A stretch of DNA of 64,000 nt from Mannheimia glucosida (GTDB lineage: Bacteria; Pseudomonadota; Gammaproteobacteria; Enterobacterales; Pasteurellaceae), in NCBI RefSeq assembly GCF_046267875.1, contig NZ_CP176502.1, forward strand, positions 1,240,001 through 1,304,000. The letters are read 5' to 3'. The notes beneath the pieces are model-generated. The model worked only from the letters and a program-made list of their open reading frames with translations. It had not been told where the DNA came from and did no database searches. The translations under genes and the position numbers were made by a program. Below, in pieces: positions 35,798 to 44,223 of the stretch. Positions within the stretch are counted from its first letter, which is position 1. The number at the start of each line of letters is the position of its first letter.

Positions 35798-37006
35798 ATG
35801 TTTAAGTTTTCAACGGTAGAAGAAGCAATTCAAGCAATTGCACAAGGGAAAATTATTTTAGTCAGCGATGATGCCGACCGTGAAAATGAAGGGGACTTCA
35901 TTTGTGCAGCGGAATTTGCGACACCGGAAAATATCAACTTTATGGCGAAATATGGTAAAGGGTTGATTTGTACGCCGATTTCGACAGAAATTGCCAAGAA
36001 ATTAAATTTTCACCCGATGGTGCTAGAGAACGAAGATAATCATCAAACCGCATTTACCGTTTCTGTTGACCATATTCAAACCGGCACCGGTATTTCCGCT
36101 TTTGAGCGTTCATTAACTTGCCTGAAAATGCTTGATGAAAACGCTAAACCGGAAGATTTCAGACGTCCGGGACACGTTTTCCCGTTAGTGGCGAAAGACG
36201 GGGGCGTATTAGTGCGTAACGGGCATACTGAAGCAACGGTGGATTTAGCTCGTTTGGCGGGCTTGAAACCGGCAGGGCTTTGCTGTGAAATTATGGCAGA
36301 AGATGGTACGATGATGCAGATGCCGGAACTAAAGGCGTTTGCTCAAGCACACAATATGCCGTTTATTACTATTCAGCAATTACAAGAGTATCGTAGAAAA
36401 CACGACAGCTTGGTGAATGTGGTTTCGGTGGTAAAAATGCCGACCAAATATGGTGAGTTCAAAGCACACAGTTTCGTTGAAACCATTTCAGGAAAAGAGC
36501 ATGTCGCTTTAGTTAAAGGCGATATTGGTGATGGCGAAAATGTATTGTGCCGTATCCATTCCGAATGTTTAACCGGCGATGCCTTTGGCTCACAACGTTG
36601 CGATTGTGGTCAGCAATTTGCCGCGGCAATGAACCAAGTGGAGCAAGAGGGCAGAGGCGTGGTGCTTTATTTACGCCAAGAAGGACGTGGCATCGGTTTA
36701 ATTAATAAACTGCGTGCTTACGAATTGCAAGATAGAGGAATGGACACGGTTGAAGCCAACCTGGCATTAGGTTTCAAAGATGATGAGCGTGAATATTATA
36801 TCGCCGCTCAAATGTTTGAAAAATTAGGCGTAAAATCGATTCGTCTGTTAACCAATAATCCGGCAAAAATTGAAGGACTCATTGAGCAAGGTTTAAACGT
36901 AGTGGCTCGTGAGCCGATTATGGTTGAGCCAAACGAACACGATTTGGAATACCTTAAAGTTAAACAGCACAAAATGCGACATATGTTTAATTTTGATAAA
37001 GCGTAA
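35798..37006 (+). CDS. ribBA: Bifunctional 3,4-DHBP synthase/GTP cyclohydrolase II
   Basis: One protein making both precursors of the lumazine ring. The N-terminal DHBP synthase domain (residues 1-200) has SDDADRENEGDFICAAE and NGHTEATVDLARLAG. The C-terminal GTP cyclohydrolase II (205-402) has the zinc cysteines in HSECLTGDAFGSQRCDCGQQ and the catalytic RQEGRGIGL. Length 402 is usual for the fusion found in Actinobacillus and Bacillus; E. coli has separate genes. AAAGGACAAATA precedes the start. Confidence 0.95.
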   Translation: MFKFSTVEEAIQAIAQGKIILVSDDADRENEGDFICAAEFATPENINFMAKYGKGLICTPISTEIAKKLNFHPMVLENEDNHQTAFTVSVDHIQTGTGISAFERSLTCLKMLDENAKPEDFRRPGHVFPLVAKDGGVLVRNGHTEATVDLARLAGLKPAGLCCEIMAEDGTMMQMPELKAFAQAHNMPFITIQQLQEYRRKHDSLVNVVSVVKMPTKYGEFKAHSFVETISGKEHVALVKGDIGDGENVLCRIHSECLTGDAFGSQRCDCGQQFAAAMNQVEQEGRGVVLYLRQEGRGIGLINKLRAYELQDRGMDTVEANLALGFKDDEREYYIAAQMFEKLGVKSIRLLTNNPAKIEGLIEQGLNVVAREPIMVEPNEHDLEYLKVKQHKMRHMFNFDKA

Positions 37007-37017
37007 CAAATTCTGGT

Positions 37018-37081
37018 GTAGGGTGGACGTAAGTCCACGTAAAAAAGTTAAATAGATTGCGTGGGCTTACGCCCACCCTAC
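37018..37081. repeat. Palindrome family B (GTAGGGTGG...CCACCCTAC)
   Basis: Outer arms GTAGGGTGG and CCACCCTAC enclose two inner hairpins, GTGGACGTAAGTCCAC and GTGGGCTTACGCCCAC. It lies inside the rib operon between ribBA and ribH, so it is transcribed. Confidence 0.75.
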
Positions 37082-37137
37082 AATTTACCTTATAAACCCA
37101 TTTTTAATTGATTATTCTTTTAGAAGGAAAACCAACA

Positions 37138-37602
37138 ATGGCAACATTTCAAGGAAACTACATCGCAACCGGTTTAAAATTCGGTATTGTGGCAACTAAC
37201 TGGCACAAAATTTTTATCGACCAACTGTTAAACGGTGCAACCGATAAATTATTGCGTCACGGCGTAGAAGAAAAAAATATCGACACCGTATGGGTGCCGG
37301 GTGCATTAGAAATCTCAATTGCAGCGAAAAAAATGGCACAAAGCGGTCGTTATGATGCGATTATCTGCTTAGGTGCGGTCGTGCGTGGAGCAACCAGTCA
37401 CTATGATGTGGTAGTGAACGAGTCAGCAAAAGGCATCAGCTCTTCTGCTTTAGAAACCGGCGTGCCGATTATTAACGGTATTTTAACGGTGGAAAATTTA
37501 GAGCAAGCGATTGAGCGTTCAGGCACTAAAGCCGGTAATAAAGGCGAAGAGTGTGCAATGGTAGCGATTGAAATGGCGAACCTATTAAAAGCCTTAGCCT
37601 AA
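37138..37602 (+). CDS. ribH: 6,7-dimethyl-8-ribityllumazine synthase
   Basis: Condenses the ribityl-pyrimidine with DHBP; forms a 60-subunit shell in many bacteria. Typical segments: GIVATNWHKIF, VPGALEISIAAKKM, and LGAVVRGATSHYDVV with the catalytic His. Length 154 (156 in E. coli). The start at 37138 is preceded by AGAAGGAAA; an upstream frame extension is not needed. Last gene of the rib operon, followed by a strong terminator. Confidence 0.95.
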   Translation: MATFQGNYIATGLKFGIVATNWHKIFIDQLLNGATDKLLRHGVEEKNIDTVWVPGALEISIAAKKMAQSGRYDAIICLGAVVRGATSHYDVVVNESAKGISSSALETGVPIINGILTVENLEQAIERSGTKAGNKGEECAMVAIEMANLLKALA

Positions 37603-37610
37603 TCAGCGAT

Positions 37611-37650
37611 AAAATCCCCTTAGACCCAAGAGCCTAAGGGGATTTTTTTA
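37611..37650. terminator. Terminator of the rib operon
   Basis: Perfect 13-base arms AAAATCCCCTTAG and CTAAGGGGATTTT followed by TTTA. It abuts the lnt stop codon and may serve both directions. Confidence 0.9.
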
Positions 37651-39156
37651 TTTTTTGCGTAGTAACAGGCTGGCAATGACACAAAATAGACTAAAACTGT
37701 AAATCAACCAGTGACCGAATTGTTTAAATGGTGTATCGCCTATGGTTGGCACAATGGTAGCAGTTAGTACATCGGTAGTGAATTGCGGCAGTTGTTCTGT
37801 TACTTTTCCGTTGGCATCAACAATGGCGGTAATACCGGTATTCGCAGCTCTAAGTAATGGTTTGCCGAGTTCTAACGCTCGCATTCTTGCCATTTGGAAA
37901 TGTTGCCAAGGCCCGATAGAAGAGCCAAACCACGCATCATTGGTGATAGTTAATAAATAATCTGAATTTTGGCTTTTTTGGTTTTGTTGTAACTGATCAC
38001 CAAAAATAATTTCATAGCAAATCGCCATATTAAAGCGGTTGTTTTTCGCCAAGAATGATGGTTGAACGAAACTGCCTTGTGAAAGATTAATCGGCAGAAT
38101 AAACACGTCTCGCATCCAATCCAGCACCGAGCCAAACGGCACATATTCGCCAAACGGCACAAGGTGATGTTTGTTGTAGCGAGGGTTGCCGTGCAGGGCA
38201 TATTCCCTCTCTTTTTCGCCTAATAGCACGCTACTGTTAAACAGTTCCTCTTGCTCATTTTGATAGAGCGTGCCGATAATAATTTCACTTCCGTGTTGGC
38301 GGGCTAAGTGGTCGAGCGAGCCAAGCAACGGGCTGATTTGATTTTCAAGTGCCGGAATGGCGGATTCAGGTAAAATAATCAACTCACTTTTACCTAACAG
38401 CGGTAGAATAAGTTGCTCGTAAGTTCGCACGCTGTGGTTGAAATGTTGCGGATCCCATTTCATTTTTTGCTCAATATTCCCTTGCACCAAACTCACTACA
38501 AGCGGTTGTTTTTGGTCATCAATTTGCACAAATTGGATAAAGCGAGTTGCAAAACTTAAGCCAAAAATGACTGCTAGTGTTGCTAATGATGGCACTATTT
38601 TCGCTTCTTTTTGAGCAAAATGAACCAAATAGCCACTTACAAGGATCACTAAGAAAGTTAAACCTTCCACGCCCAAAATCGGAGCAACGCCGGCAAAAGG
38701 GCTGTCTATTAAACTATAGCCGAATTGTAGCCACGGAAAGCCGGTAAACACGACGCCTCGTAAATATTCGGTAAAGGTAAAAATGGCTGCTAATGCAAAC
38801 GGATTATTCAGCTTTAGCCTGTGTGAAATCACACTAAACAGCAGATTATAAATAGCGAGATAACACGCCAACAGAAATACGGCAATATAGCTTACAATGG
38901 TCGGCACACCGCCAAATTGGGTCATACTGACGGAAACCCAGTTTACACCGGTGCAGAAGTAGCCGATAGACCAAGCAAAAGTTGCCCACAATGCAGTTTT
39001 TCGATTTGCTAGAGTGGCTGACCAAACCAAGCCGGCTGCGGAAGCAAAGGCAATAATCCAAATATCAAAAGGCGAATAGGCGAAAGTGCCGATAGCTCCT
39101 AGCAAGAGAGCAAGAATACAAGCGGTTAAAAATGGTGGATTTTTTGCAAAATTCAT
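37648..39156 (-). CDS. lnt: Apolipoprotein N-acyltransferase
   Basis: Inner-membrane enzyme adding the third acyl chain to lipoproteins. An N-terminal block of six or more helices (residues 1-210) is followed by a periplasmic nitrilase-like domain with the catalytic triad in ILPESAIPAL (Glu), LVPFGEYVPFG (region of the Lys) and MAICYEIIFG (Cys). Length 502 (512 in E. coli). It lies 58 bases downstream of corC on the same strand, the usual order. Confidence 0.95.
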   Translation of the reverse strand: MNFAKNPPFLTACILALLLGAIGTFAYSPFDIWIIAFASAAGLVWSATLANRKTALWATFAWSIGYFCTGVNWVSVSMTQFGGVPTIVSYIAVFLLACYLAIYNLLFSVISHRLKLNNPFALAAIFTFTEYLRGVVFTGFPWLQFGYSLIDSPFAGVAPILGVEGLTFLVILVSGYLVHFAQKEAKIVPSLATLAVIFGLSFATRFIQFVQIDDQKQPLVVSLVQGNIEQKMKWDPQHFNHSVRTYEQLILPLLGKSELIILPESAIPALENQISPLLGSLDHLARQHGSEIIIGTLYQNEQEELFNSSVLLGEKEREYALHGNPRYNKHHLVPFGEYVPFGSVLDWMRDVFILPINLSQGSFVQPSFLAKNNRFNMAICYEIIFGDQLQQNQKSQNSDYLLTITNDAWFGSSIGPWQHFQMARMRALELGKPLLRAANTGITAIVDANGKVTEQLPQFTTDVLTATIVPTIGDTPFKQFGHWLIYSFSLFCVIASLLLRKK

Positions 39157-39214
39157 AATGGCTCACTAAATAAATGAGGCACGCCGAAACGTGCCTTGGT
39201 TGATATTCTCTATA

Positions 39215-40114
39215 TTATTCTTCTTCGTTTGGAGAGACTTTTTCCATTTTCTCCAACTGCTCATCGGAAAGTGTGACTCGTAGCTGAATCAACTGGCGGC
39301 TATTGGCTGAGGTGACTTTAAAATCAATTCCGTTTAACTCAATTTGCTCATCTCGTTTCGGGAAATAGCCGAAAGCCTGCATCACTAAACCACCAATGGT
39401 ATCCACCTCTTCGTCATTAAAGTCGGTAGCAAAAAATTCATTGAATTTTTTGATGTCGGTGAGCGGTAATACCGCATAAGTATGTCTTGAAAGCTGGCGA
39501 ATTGGTTTGACCTCTTCTTCATCAAACTCATCTTCAATATCACCCACAATTTGTTCAAGAATGTCTTCAATAGTGACTAAGCCTGAAACCGCACCAAATT
39601 CATCAACCACTACTGCCATATGGAAGCGTTCTGAACGGAACTCTTTTAGCATTCGGTCTAGGCGTTTGCTTTCCGGTACAATAACCGCAGGGCGTAATAC
39701 CTGTTGCAGATTAAAGGGTTCAGAGTCAGAACGTAAATATTTCAATAAATCTTTAGAGTGAAGAATACCTTCGATAATATCTTTCTCACCCCGAATCACT
39801 GGAAAACGAGAGTGTGCGGATTCAATAATTAAATCAATACAGACATCTAAAGGTTCATTGGCATCAATAAACACGATTTGTGCTCGGGGGATCATAATAT
39901 CCCGCACTCGTAATTCCGAGATTTCCATTACTCCTTCGATCATCTCTTTGGTGTCGCTGTCGATCAATTCATTTTCGACAGAGTCTCGAATCACTTCGAC
40001 TAGATCTTCACGGTTTTTAGGCTCGTTTTGAAAAAGCCCGCTAAATAGAGAGTGTAAAATCGATTTTTTTTCTGATTTTTCGGTGGTGTTTACACTTTGC
40101 TGTTCATCACTCAT
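39215..40114 (-). CDS. corC: CorC/YbeX: CBS-domain magnesium/cobalt efflux-associated protein
   Basis: A cytosolic protein with two CBS domains (residues about 60-190, starting VRDIMIPRAQIVFID) and the CorC/HlyC C-terminal domain (about 205-290). Linked genetically to magnesium and cobalt efflux and, in E. coli, to ribosome metabolism. Length 299 with the start at 40114 (292 in E. coli); a GTG four codons upstream is an alternative. It forms a unit with lnt, but ybeY and ybeZ, normally upstream, are missing here. Confidence 0.9.
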   Translation of the reverse strand: MSDEQQSVNTTEKSEKKSILHSLFSGLFQNEPKNREDLVEVIRDSVENELIDSDTKEMIEGVMEISELRVRDIMIPRAQIVFIDANEPLDVCIDLIIESAHSRFPVIRGEKDIIEGILHSKDLLKYLRSDSEPFNLQQVLRPAVIVPESKRLDRMLKEFRSERFHMAVVVDEFGAVSGLVTIEDILEQIVGDIEDEFDEEEVKPIRQLSRHTYAVLPLTDIKKFNEFFATDFNDEEVDTIGGLVMQAFGYFPKRDEQIELNGIDFKVTSANSRQLIQLRVTLSDEQLEKMEKVSPNEEE

Positions 40115-40251
40115 AGTTTGTTCCACTTAAATAAAGTACGCTTATAATAAGCAAATTCAGTCACAAAGCAAATAAAACATTGCTATTTTCACTCAAATTA
40201 GCATAGGATAAGCAAAAATCTTTTTATTTCTTCATATTTTAGGAGTTTGAA

Positions 40252-40860
40252 ATGAAATTAACCAAAATAGCAGTAAGTTTAGCAGCTTTAGTCGTCAGTT
40301 CGATGAGTATGGCCGGGACGTTAAGTACATCATCAATGGTGGACATTTTAGCCTTTGACGGGCAACGTGTTAAATCCGGCACGACTTCGGTTCAAATGAG
40401 TGAGAATAAAACGCATCAAGTGGTAGTGGAAGTCGGTGGAACAGTTGAAGGGGATTTTTTCACCTCTGATCAAATCATTTTGACTTTCCAAGGCAGTGCG
40501 GAAAATGCAAAATTAGAAACGCCAAGATTAAATTCAAAGTTAGATCTTCGTAAATTCCAAGAGAATCAGACTGTGGCAATTAAAACCGATTCAGGTAAGG
40601 TTATTTCACATAAACAAGATTTCTTAAAAGGGGAAGGTTTCCTTGCGAAAACAAGAGTTGAAGATAATTTAACGAAATATAACTTAGCGAAAAAAACAGC
40701 TTCAGTTGAACAGTTTGCGACGGCACCTCTTGAAGCAAAAGGACAAATTGTGGTGGATACAAATAAAGTTTCACAAGAAGAGTTACAGCTTTTATTTAGG
40801 AAAGCAGATAAAGACACCCAAAAACGTTTCTTAGAATGGGCGAAGAAAAATATAAAATAA
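40252..40860 (+). CDS. DUF2057 family exported protein (YccT-like)
   Basis: A 202-residue product with a clear signal peptide (cleavage after SMA at about 21) and the N-terminal mature segment LSTSSMVDILAFDGQRV typical of the YccT/DUF2057 family, in which the strand VDILAFDGQ and later QVVVEVGG recur. Function is not established. AGGAG precedes the start. It stands alone and is followed by an uptake signal hairpin. Confidence 0.8.
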   Translation: MKLTKIAVSLAALVVSSMSMAGTLSTSSMVDILAFDGQRVKSGTTSVQMSENKTHQVVVEVGGTVEGDFFTSDQIILTFQGSAENAKLETPRLNSKLDLRKFQENQTVAIKTDSGKVISHKQDFLKGEGFLAKTRVEDNLTKYNLAKKTASVEQFATAPLEAKGQIVVDTNKVSQEELQLLFRKADKDTQKRFLEWAKKNIK

Positions 40861-40875
40861 GCCTATCAATTAATA

Positions 40876-40924
40876 AGCGGTCATTTCTCGCCAATTTTTT
40901 GCAAGGTGTTAAAAAATGACCGCT
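40876..40924. repeat. Inverted uptake signal pair (partial cores)
   Basis: AGCGGTCATTT and AAATGACCGCT, 11-base perfect arms, between the convergent DUF2057 and lipoprotein genes. The outer ACA/TGT bases of the core are lost. Confidence 0.7.
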
Positions 40925-40937
40925 CATACAATGAGAT

Positions 40938-41321
40938 TTACCAGCAATAATAGCAGTAACGCCAGCCTCTATACATATAATCTCTATCGTAATTCCAACG
41001 AATTTCTTCAAGTTCTACTTGTGCCTTGTAATTTTGCCAAGCAAGATTATAACAGGCTTGGAACATTGGGTCATTGACTTTTTCGGCATAGCGTTTCTTA
41101 AATGCTTTCTCTTCTTGTTTAGTTTGGCTAAGTGGCGGATTAAATTGTTGGTAGATTAACTCCGCCGTTTCTACATCACATTGTTTGGCGAGCTGAACTT
41201 GCAAATCTTGTTCTGCCCGAATTTGCTTCGCTTTACGTTCAGCTTGTTGCTCTGGAGTTGAAGTACAGCTACTTAACATAAGTGCGAGTGAAAAAATGCA
41301 GCCTAATTTGAGTGTTTTCAT
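40938..41321 (-). CDS. Small lipoprotein of unknown function
   Basis: A 127-residue product with a lipoprotein signal (MKTLKLGCIFSLALMLSSC; lipobox LSSC, modified Cys19). The mature part is rich in charged residues and Gln, with Cys48 and Cys90 as a possible disulfide pair, and ends in an aromatic tail (WRYCYYCW). I recognise no domain. Serine-threonine after the Cys suggests outer-membrane sorting, which is inferred. Confidence 0.75.
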   Translation of the reverse strand: MKTLKLGCIFSLALMLSSCTSTPEQQAERKAKQIRAEQDLQVQLAKQCDVETAELIYQQFNPPLSQTKQEEKAFKKRYAEKVNDPMFQACYNLAWQNYKAQVELEEIRWNYDRDYMYRGWRYCYYCW

Positions 41322-41350
41322 GGCTGAATCCTCTAGTTGAAATTGGTGAT

Positions 41351-41920
41351 TTATTCTACCGCTTCTAACTCACTTTCTTCAAGTTCATCAGCCATAGCAC
41401 TAAGGGCATCACGGCTAAGTTGTGCGAGGGCTTTATAAAAACCATTGTCGAAAGCTTCTATTTTTCCTAAGAATTTGCCTGCACAAGGTAGTAAAAATCG
41501 TTCGAATAATATTTTTTGAGCTAAGGCAGAATCGAGATTATCTTCGATCCAAGATGCCGTGAGAAATAGTAACCCAACGTGATCGGCATTTTCTAATTCA
41601 GGCATTGCCCGTTCTTGTCTAAAAGCCACAAAATCACTAACTGATAATCCATAGGCTGAAATTGTTGGAGAAATAGCCCCATTTTCAGCAAAAAGCGCTT
41701 GATAGCTTGCCTCTAATTGCGTAGGGTTAGCATTCTTTTGTAAGAGAGTCAGCGCATTTTCACTTTGGCTATCTGTATTTAAGGCCCAAGCTTGGCGTAA
41801 TCCTCCTTGGGCAAGCCAGTTAAATGTGCCAGCTAAAATAGGGTCGGTAGGGTGACGATAAAATAAGTTGCCAAACAAACGGCAAAGCAGGGAAAAATCG
41901 TTAATGGTAGTTTCGCTCAT
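41351..41920 (-). CDS. TorD/DmsD family chaperone
   Basis: A 189-residue all-helical protein of the redox enzyme maturation group: FSLLCRLFGNLFYRHPTD at the N-terminus and the central segment with ESALTLLQ and LEASYQALFAENG, then the C-terminal PCAGKFL. These chaperones bind twin-arginine signals of molybdenum reductases such as DMSO or TMAO reductase. The reductase partner is not in this window. An upstream extension would add a hydrophobic stretch overlapping nfo; the start at 41920 gives MSETTIND, the usual N-terminus. Confidence 0.75.
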   Translation of the reverse strand: MSETTINDFSLLCRLFGNLFYRHPTDPILAGTFNWLAQGGLRQAWALNTDSQSENALTLLQKNANPTQLEASYQALFAENGAISPTISAYGLSVSDFVAFRQERAMPELENADHVGLLFLTASWIEDNLDSALAQKILFERFLLPCAGKFLGKIEAFDNGFYKALAQLSRDALSAMADELEESELEAVE

Positions 41921-41979
41921 AATTTGAAATAGATAGAAAAAAAGAATTGCTAGTATAGCAGAACACAAGAGAGGACTGA

Positions 41980-42825
41980 ATGAAATATATAGGCGCACAC
42001 GTTAGTGCTTCAGGTGGGATGGAAAATGCAGTTTTGCGTTCCGTAGAAATTGGTGCTAATGCATTTGCGTTATTTACTAAGAATCAACGTCAATGGCAGG
42101 CACCGGCATTAAAAGCCGAAACTATCGAAAAATTTAAGCGTTTTTGTAAAGTGCATCATTTTTCAGCAGAGCAAATCTTACCACACGATAGCTATTTGAT
42201 TAACTTAGGAAATCCGGAAGCGGAGGCATTGGAGAAATCTCGTGTAGCATTTATTGATGAGATGTCTCGAGCAAATCAATTAGGTTTAAAATTGTTGAAT
42301 TTTCACCCGGGGGCGCATTTAAAGCAAATTTCCGAGCAAGATTGTTTGGCTAGAATTGCAGAATCGATCAATATTGCAGTTGAAAAAGTACCGAATGTTA
42401 TTGCCGTGATTGAAAATACGGCAGGACAGGGTTCTAATTTAGGTTGGCATTTCGATCATTTGGCAACTATTATTGAGCAAGTTGAGGATAAAAGCCGAGT
42501 GGGGGTGTGTTTAGATACTTGTCACTTATTTTCTGCCGGATATGATATTAGCTCTTATGAAAAGAGCGAGGCGGTATTTAATGATTTTAACCAAACGGTT
42601 GGTTTCTATTATTTAAGGGGGATGCACTTAAATGGTTCAAAAACACCATTAGGTAGCAGAGTAGATCGCCATCATACTTTAAGAGAAGGTACAATAGGGA
42701 CTGATGTATTTGCATTTATTATGCAAAATACGAATTTTGACCATATTCCTATGATTTTAGAGACAATTTCGCCTGAAATTTGGGCAGATGAAATAAAATT
42801 TCTACGCACATTGGAACTAAAATAG
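41980..42825 (+). CDS. nfo: Endonuclease IV
   Basis: AP endonuclease for base excision repair; a TIM barrel with three zinc ions. It starts MKYIGAHVSASGG and contains NFHPGAHL, VIENTAGQGSNLG, VCLDTCHLFSAGYD and HLNGSKTPLGSRVDRHH, which carry the zinc ligands. Length 281 (285 in E. coli). The ung gene, which makes its substrates, lies 2 kb downstream. Confidence 0.96.
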   Translation: MKYIGAHVSASGGMENAVLRSVEIGANAFALFTKNQRQWQAPALKAETIEKFKRFCKVHHFSAEQILPHDSYLINLGNPEAEALEKSRVAFIDEMSRANQLGLKLLNFHPGAHLKQISEQDCLARIAESINIAVEKVPNVIAVIENTAGQGSNLGWHFDHLATIIEQVEDKSRVGVCLDTCHLFSAGYDISSYEKSEAVFNDFNQTVGFYYLRGMHLNGSKTPLGSRVDRHHTLREGTIGTDVFAFIMQNTNFDHIPMILETISPEIWADEIKFLRTLELK

Positions 42826-42952
42826 GTTATACTGGTCTGAGTAGTGGGTCTAGCAGAGTCTAGACCTTATTTTGTTATCTTTTTTAATCTTTTAGAAGAT
42901 TTAGTTAAGGAATTTACCGCTGTAATTGTTCTGGCGAGACGAGACATAAATT

Positions 42953-43525
42953 ATGAAAAAAAATCTTTTTGCAACAACCTTCAAGCCCGTATTTATTGCT
43001 TCTATTTTGTCTGTTTTTGGAGGGTATTCTTCCATTGCTGTAGCAAGTTTAAGTTCTAAACCGGCCACACCAAATCAAATCATTGCAAGTAAAGCAGAAA
43101 GATTAGCTAAGTCTTCTTCAGTATTTACCAATCGAGAAAATCTTCCAATTTCTGCCGCTCATACAGCGAATTATAGTGGTCGTATTAATAGTGTTTATCA
43201 TAATTGGGTAGGGACACGCTATCGTTTAGGCGGCACAACAAAAGCAGGGATTGATTGTTCCGCCTTTGTGCGTGAAGTGATGGGCAAAGCATTTAGTAAA
43301 GATATGCCTCGTTCAACTGCAGAACAACGCCATGTCGGGCATTCCATTTCAAAATCTGATTTACGCCCAGGTGATTTAGTCTTTTTCCGTAAGAATAACC
43401 ATGTAGGGGTTTATATTGGTAATGGTAAATTTGTACACGCTAGTTCAAGTAGAGGGGTAACCACCAGCTCATTGTCAGAAAGCTACTGGTCAAGAAACTA
43501 CACACAATCTCGCCGTGTAATTTAA
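42953..43525 (+). CDS. NlpC/P60 family murein endopeptidase
   Basis: Secreted cysteine peptidase with a signal peptide (residues 1-31) and a C-terminal NlpC/P60 domain: Cys in GIDCSAFVREVM (about 101), His in NNHVGVYIGNG (about 144) and a second polar residue in FVHASSS. The design is like MepS/Spr, which cuts mDAP-D-Ala cross-links, but no lipobox is seen, so it is probably periplasmic and soluble. Length 190. Followed by a terminator. Confidence 0.85.
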   Translation: MKKNLFATTFKPVFIASILSVFGGYSSIAVASLSSKPATPNQIIASKAERLAKSSSVFTNRENLPISAAHTANYSGRINSVYHNWVGTRYRLGGTTKAGIDCSAFVREVMGKAFSKDMPRSTAEQRHVGHSISKSDLRPGDLVFFRKNNHVGVYIGNGKFVHASSSRGVTTSSLSESYWSRNYTQSRRVI

Positions 43526-43546
43526 TAAATTACAATTCCAAGATGA

Positions 43547-43582
43547 AAAGAACACTCACTTTTGCGAGTGTTCTTTTTTAAT
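43547..43582 (+). terminator. Terminator after the NlpC/P60 gene
   Basis: AAAAGAACACTC and GAGTGTTCTTTT, perfect 12-base arms, then TTAATT. It also lies just beyond the stop of the convergent UmuD-like gene. Confidence 0.85.
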
Positions 43583-43590
43583 TAAAAAAG

Positions 43591-44049
43591 TTATGCTACG
43601 CGTTGCTTAGCTTGTGTAAATGCTCCACGAGTACGCATTTGATGAACCACATTAGTAATTACACCTGCTATTTTTACTTCAGCCCAATCAGCAATTCTAA
43701 GATTTGGTTCGCTCACATCTAATGAAAATAAAATTTTTTCAGCAATACCTTCCCCATTCTGAATTTCATTAAAGAATTGATAGAATTTATATTCCCCATC
43801 TTTTTCAAGCACCAATAGATCATTAACTAAATATTGATTGGTCTGTTCTACAATCAATAAATCGTCTAGTTCAATTCCCCACGCGATTAAATTTGGGTTT
43901 TTCACGTGGATAAAAAAAGTGTCTCTCGGACGTTTGATACAAAGTGAGTTAAGATCGAGTTTTACAGAGCGGCTGCTATTGAAATCCCGATAAAGCGGAA
44001 TCGGCTGATAAGCTGCCGTTTGATCTGAAATTTGTCTAATTGAAGCCAT
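43591..44049 (-). CDS. UmuD-like protein lacking the protease dyad, behind a LexA box
   Basis: The 152-residue product aligns by eye along E. coli UmuD: IPLYRDF with TFPLFSD, LDLNSLCIKRPRDTFFI with IDLNQLLIQHPSATYFV, NLIAWGIELDDLLIV with SMIDGGISDGDLLIV, DGEYKF with DGEFTV, and GVITNVVHQMR with GVVIHVVKAMR. The catalytic Ser60 is replaced by Asn53 and the catalytic Lys97 by Tyr90. The CG cleavage site and the following dozen residues are missing, so the protein resembles processed UmuD' by design. No umuC lies next to it. A consensus LexA box ends 15 bases before the start. A role as a damage-induced, non-cleaving partner or regulator is inference. Confidence 0.75.
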   Translation of the reverse strand: MASIRQISDQTAAYQPIPLYRDFNSSRSVKLDLNSLCIKRPRDTFFIHVKNPNLIAWGIELDDLLIVEQTNQYLVNDLLVLEKDGEYKFYQFFNEIQNGEGIAEKILFSLDVSEPNLRIADWAEVKIAGVITNVVHQMRTRGAFTQAKQRVA

Positions 44050-44064
44050 AGTAAAATCCTCTAT

Positions 44065-44080
44065 CTGTTTTTTTATACAG
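44065..44080 (-). promoter_or_regulatory. LexA (SOS) box
   Basis: CTGTTTTTTTATACAG fits CTGT-N8-ACAG, the LexA operator of gammaproteobacteria, and lies 15 bases upstream of the UmuD-like start codon. Confidence 0.85.
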
Positions 44081-44178
44081 GTGTATTTTACTGGCTAAAA
44101 TAGCAGTGTCAACCATTATTTTGGAATTTTTTGTAAATTTAACCAGTGTTTTGACCGCTTGTTATCCTTTAAAAAGTA

Positions 44179-44203
44179 ATAAAAAAGCACCCATAGGGTG
44201 CTT
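44179..44203 (-). terminator. grcA terminator
   Basis: AAGCACCC-TAT-GGGTGCTT on the minus strand, followed by TTTTATT. Confidence 0.8.
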
Positions 44204-44223
44204 CTTATGCTTAAAAGCTGTTA

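Noticed and set aside
38820..38836. CRP-like TGTGA...TCACA in lnt
   Set aside because: The spacing is four bases instead of six and it lies well inside a coding region.
41921..41998. TorD-family protein with a hydrophobic N-terminal helix
   Set aside because: The extension is the antisense of the nfo start region and these chaperones are cytoplasmic; the later start gives the family N-terminus.
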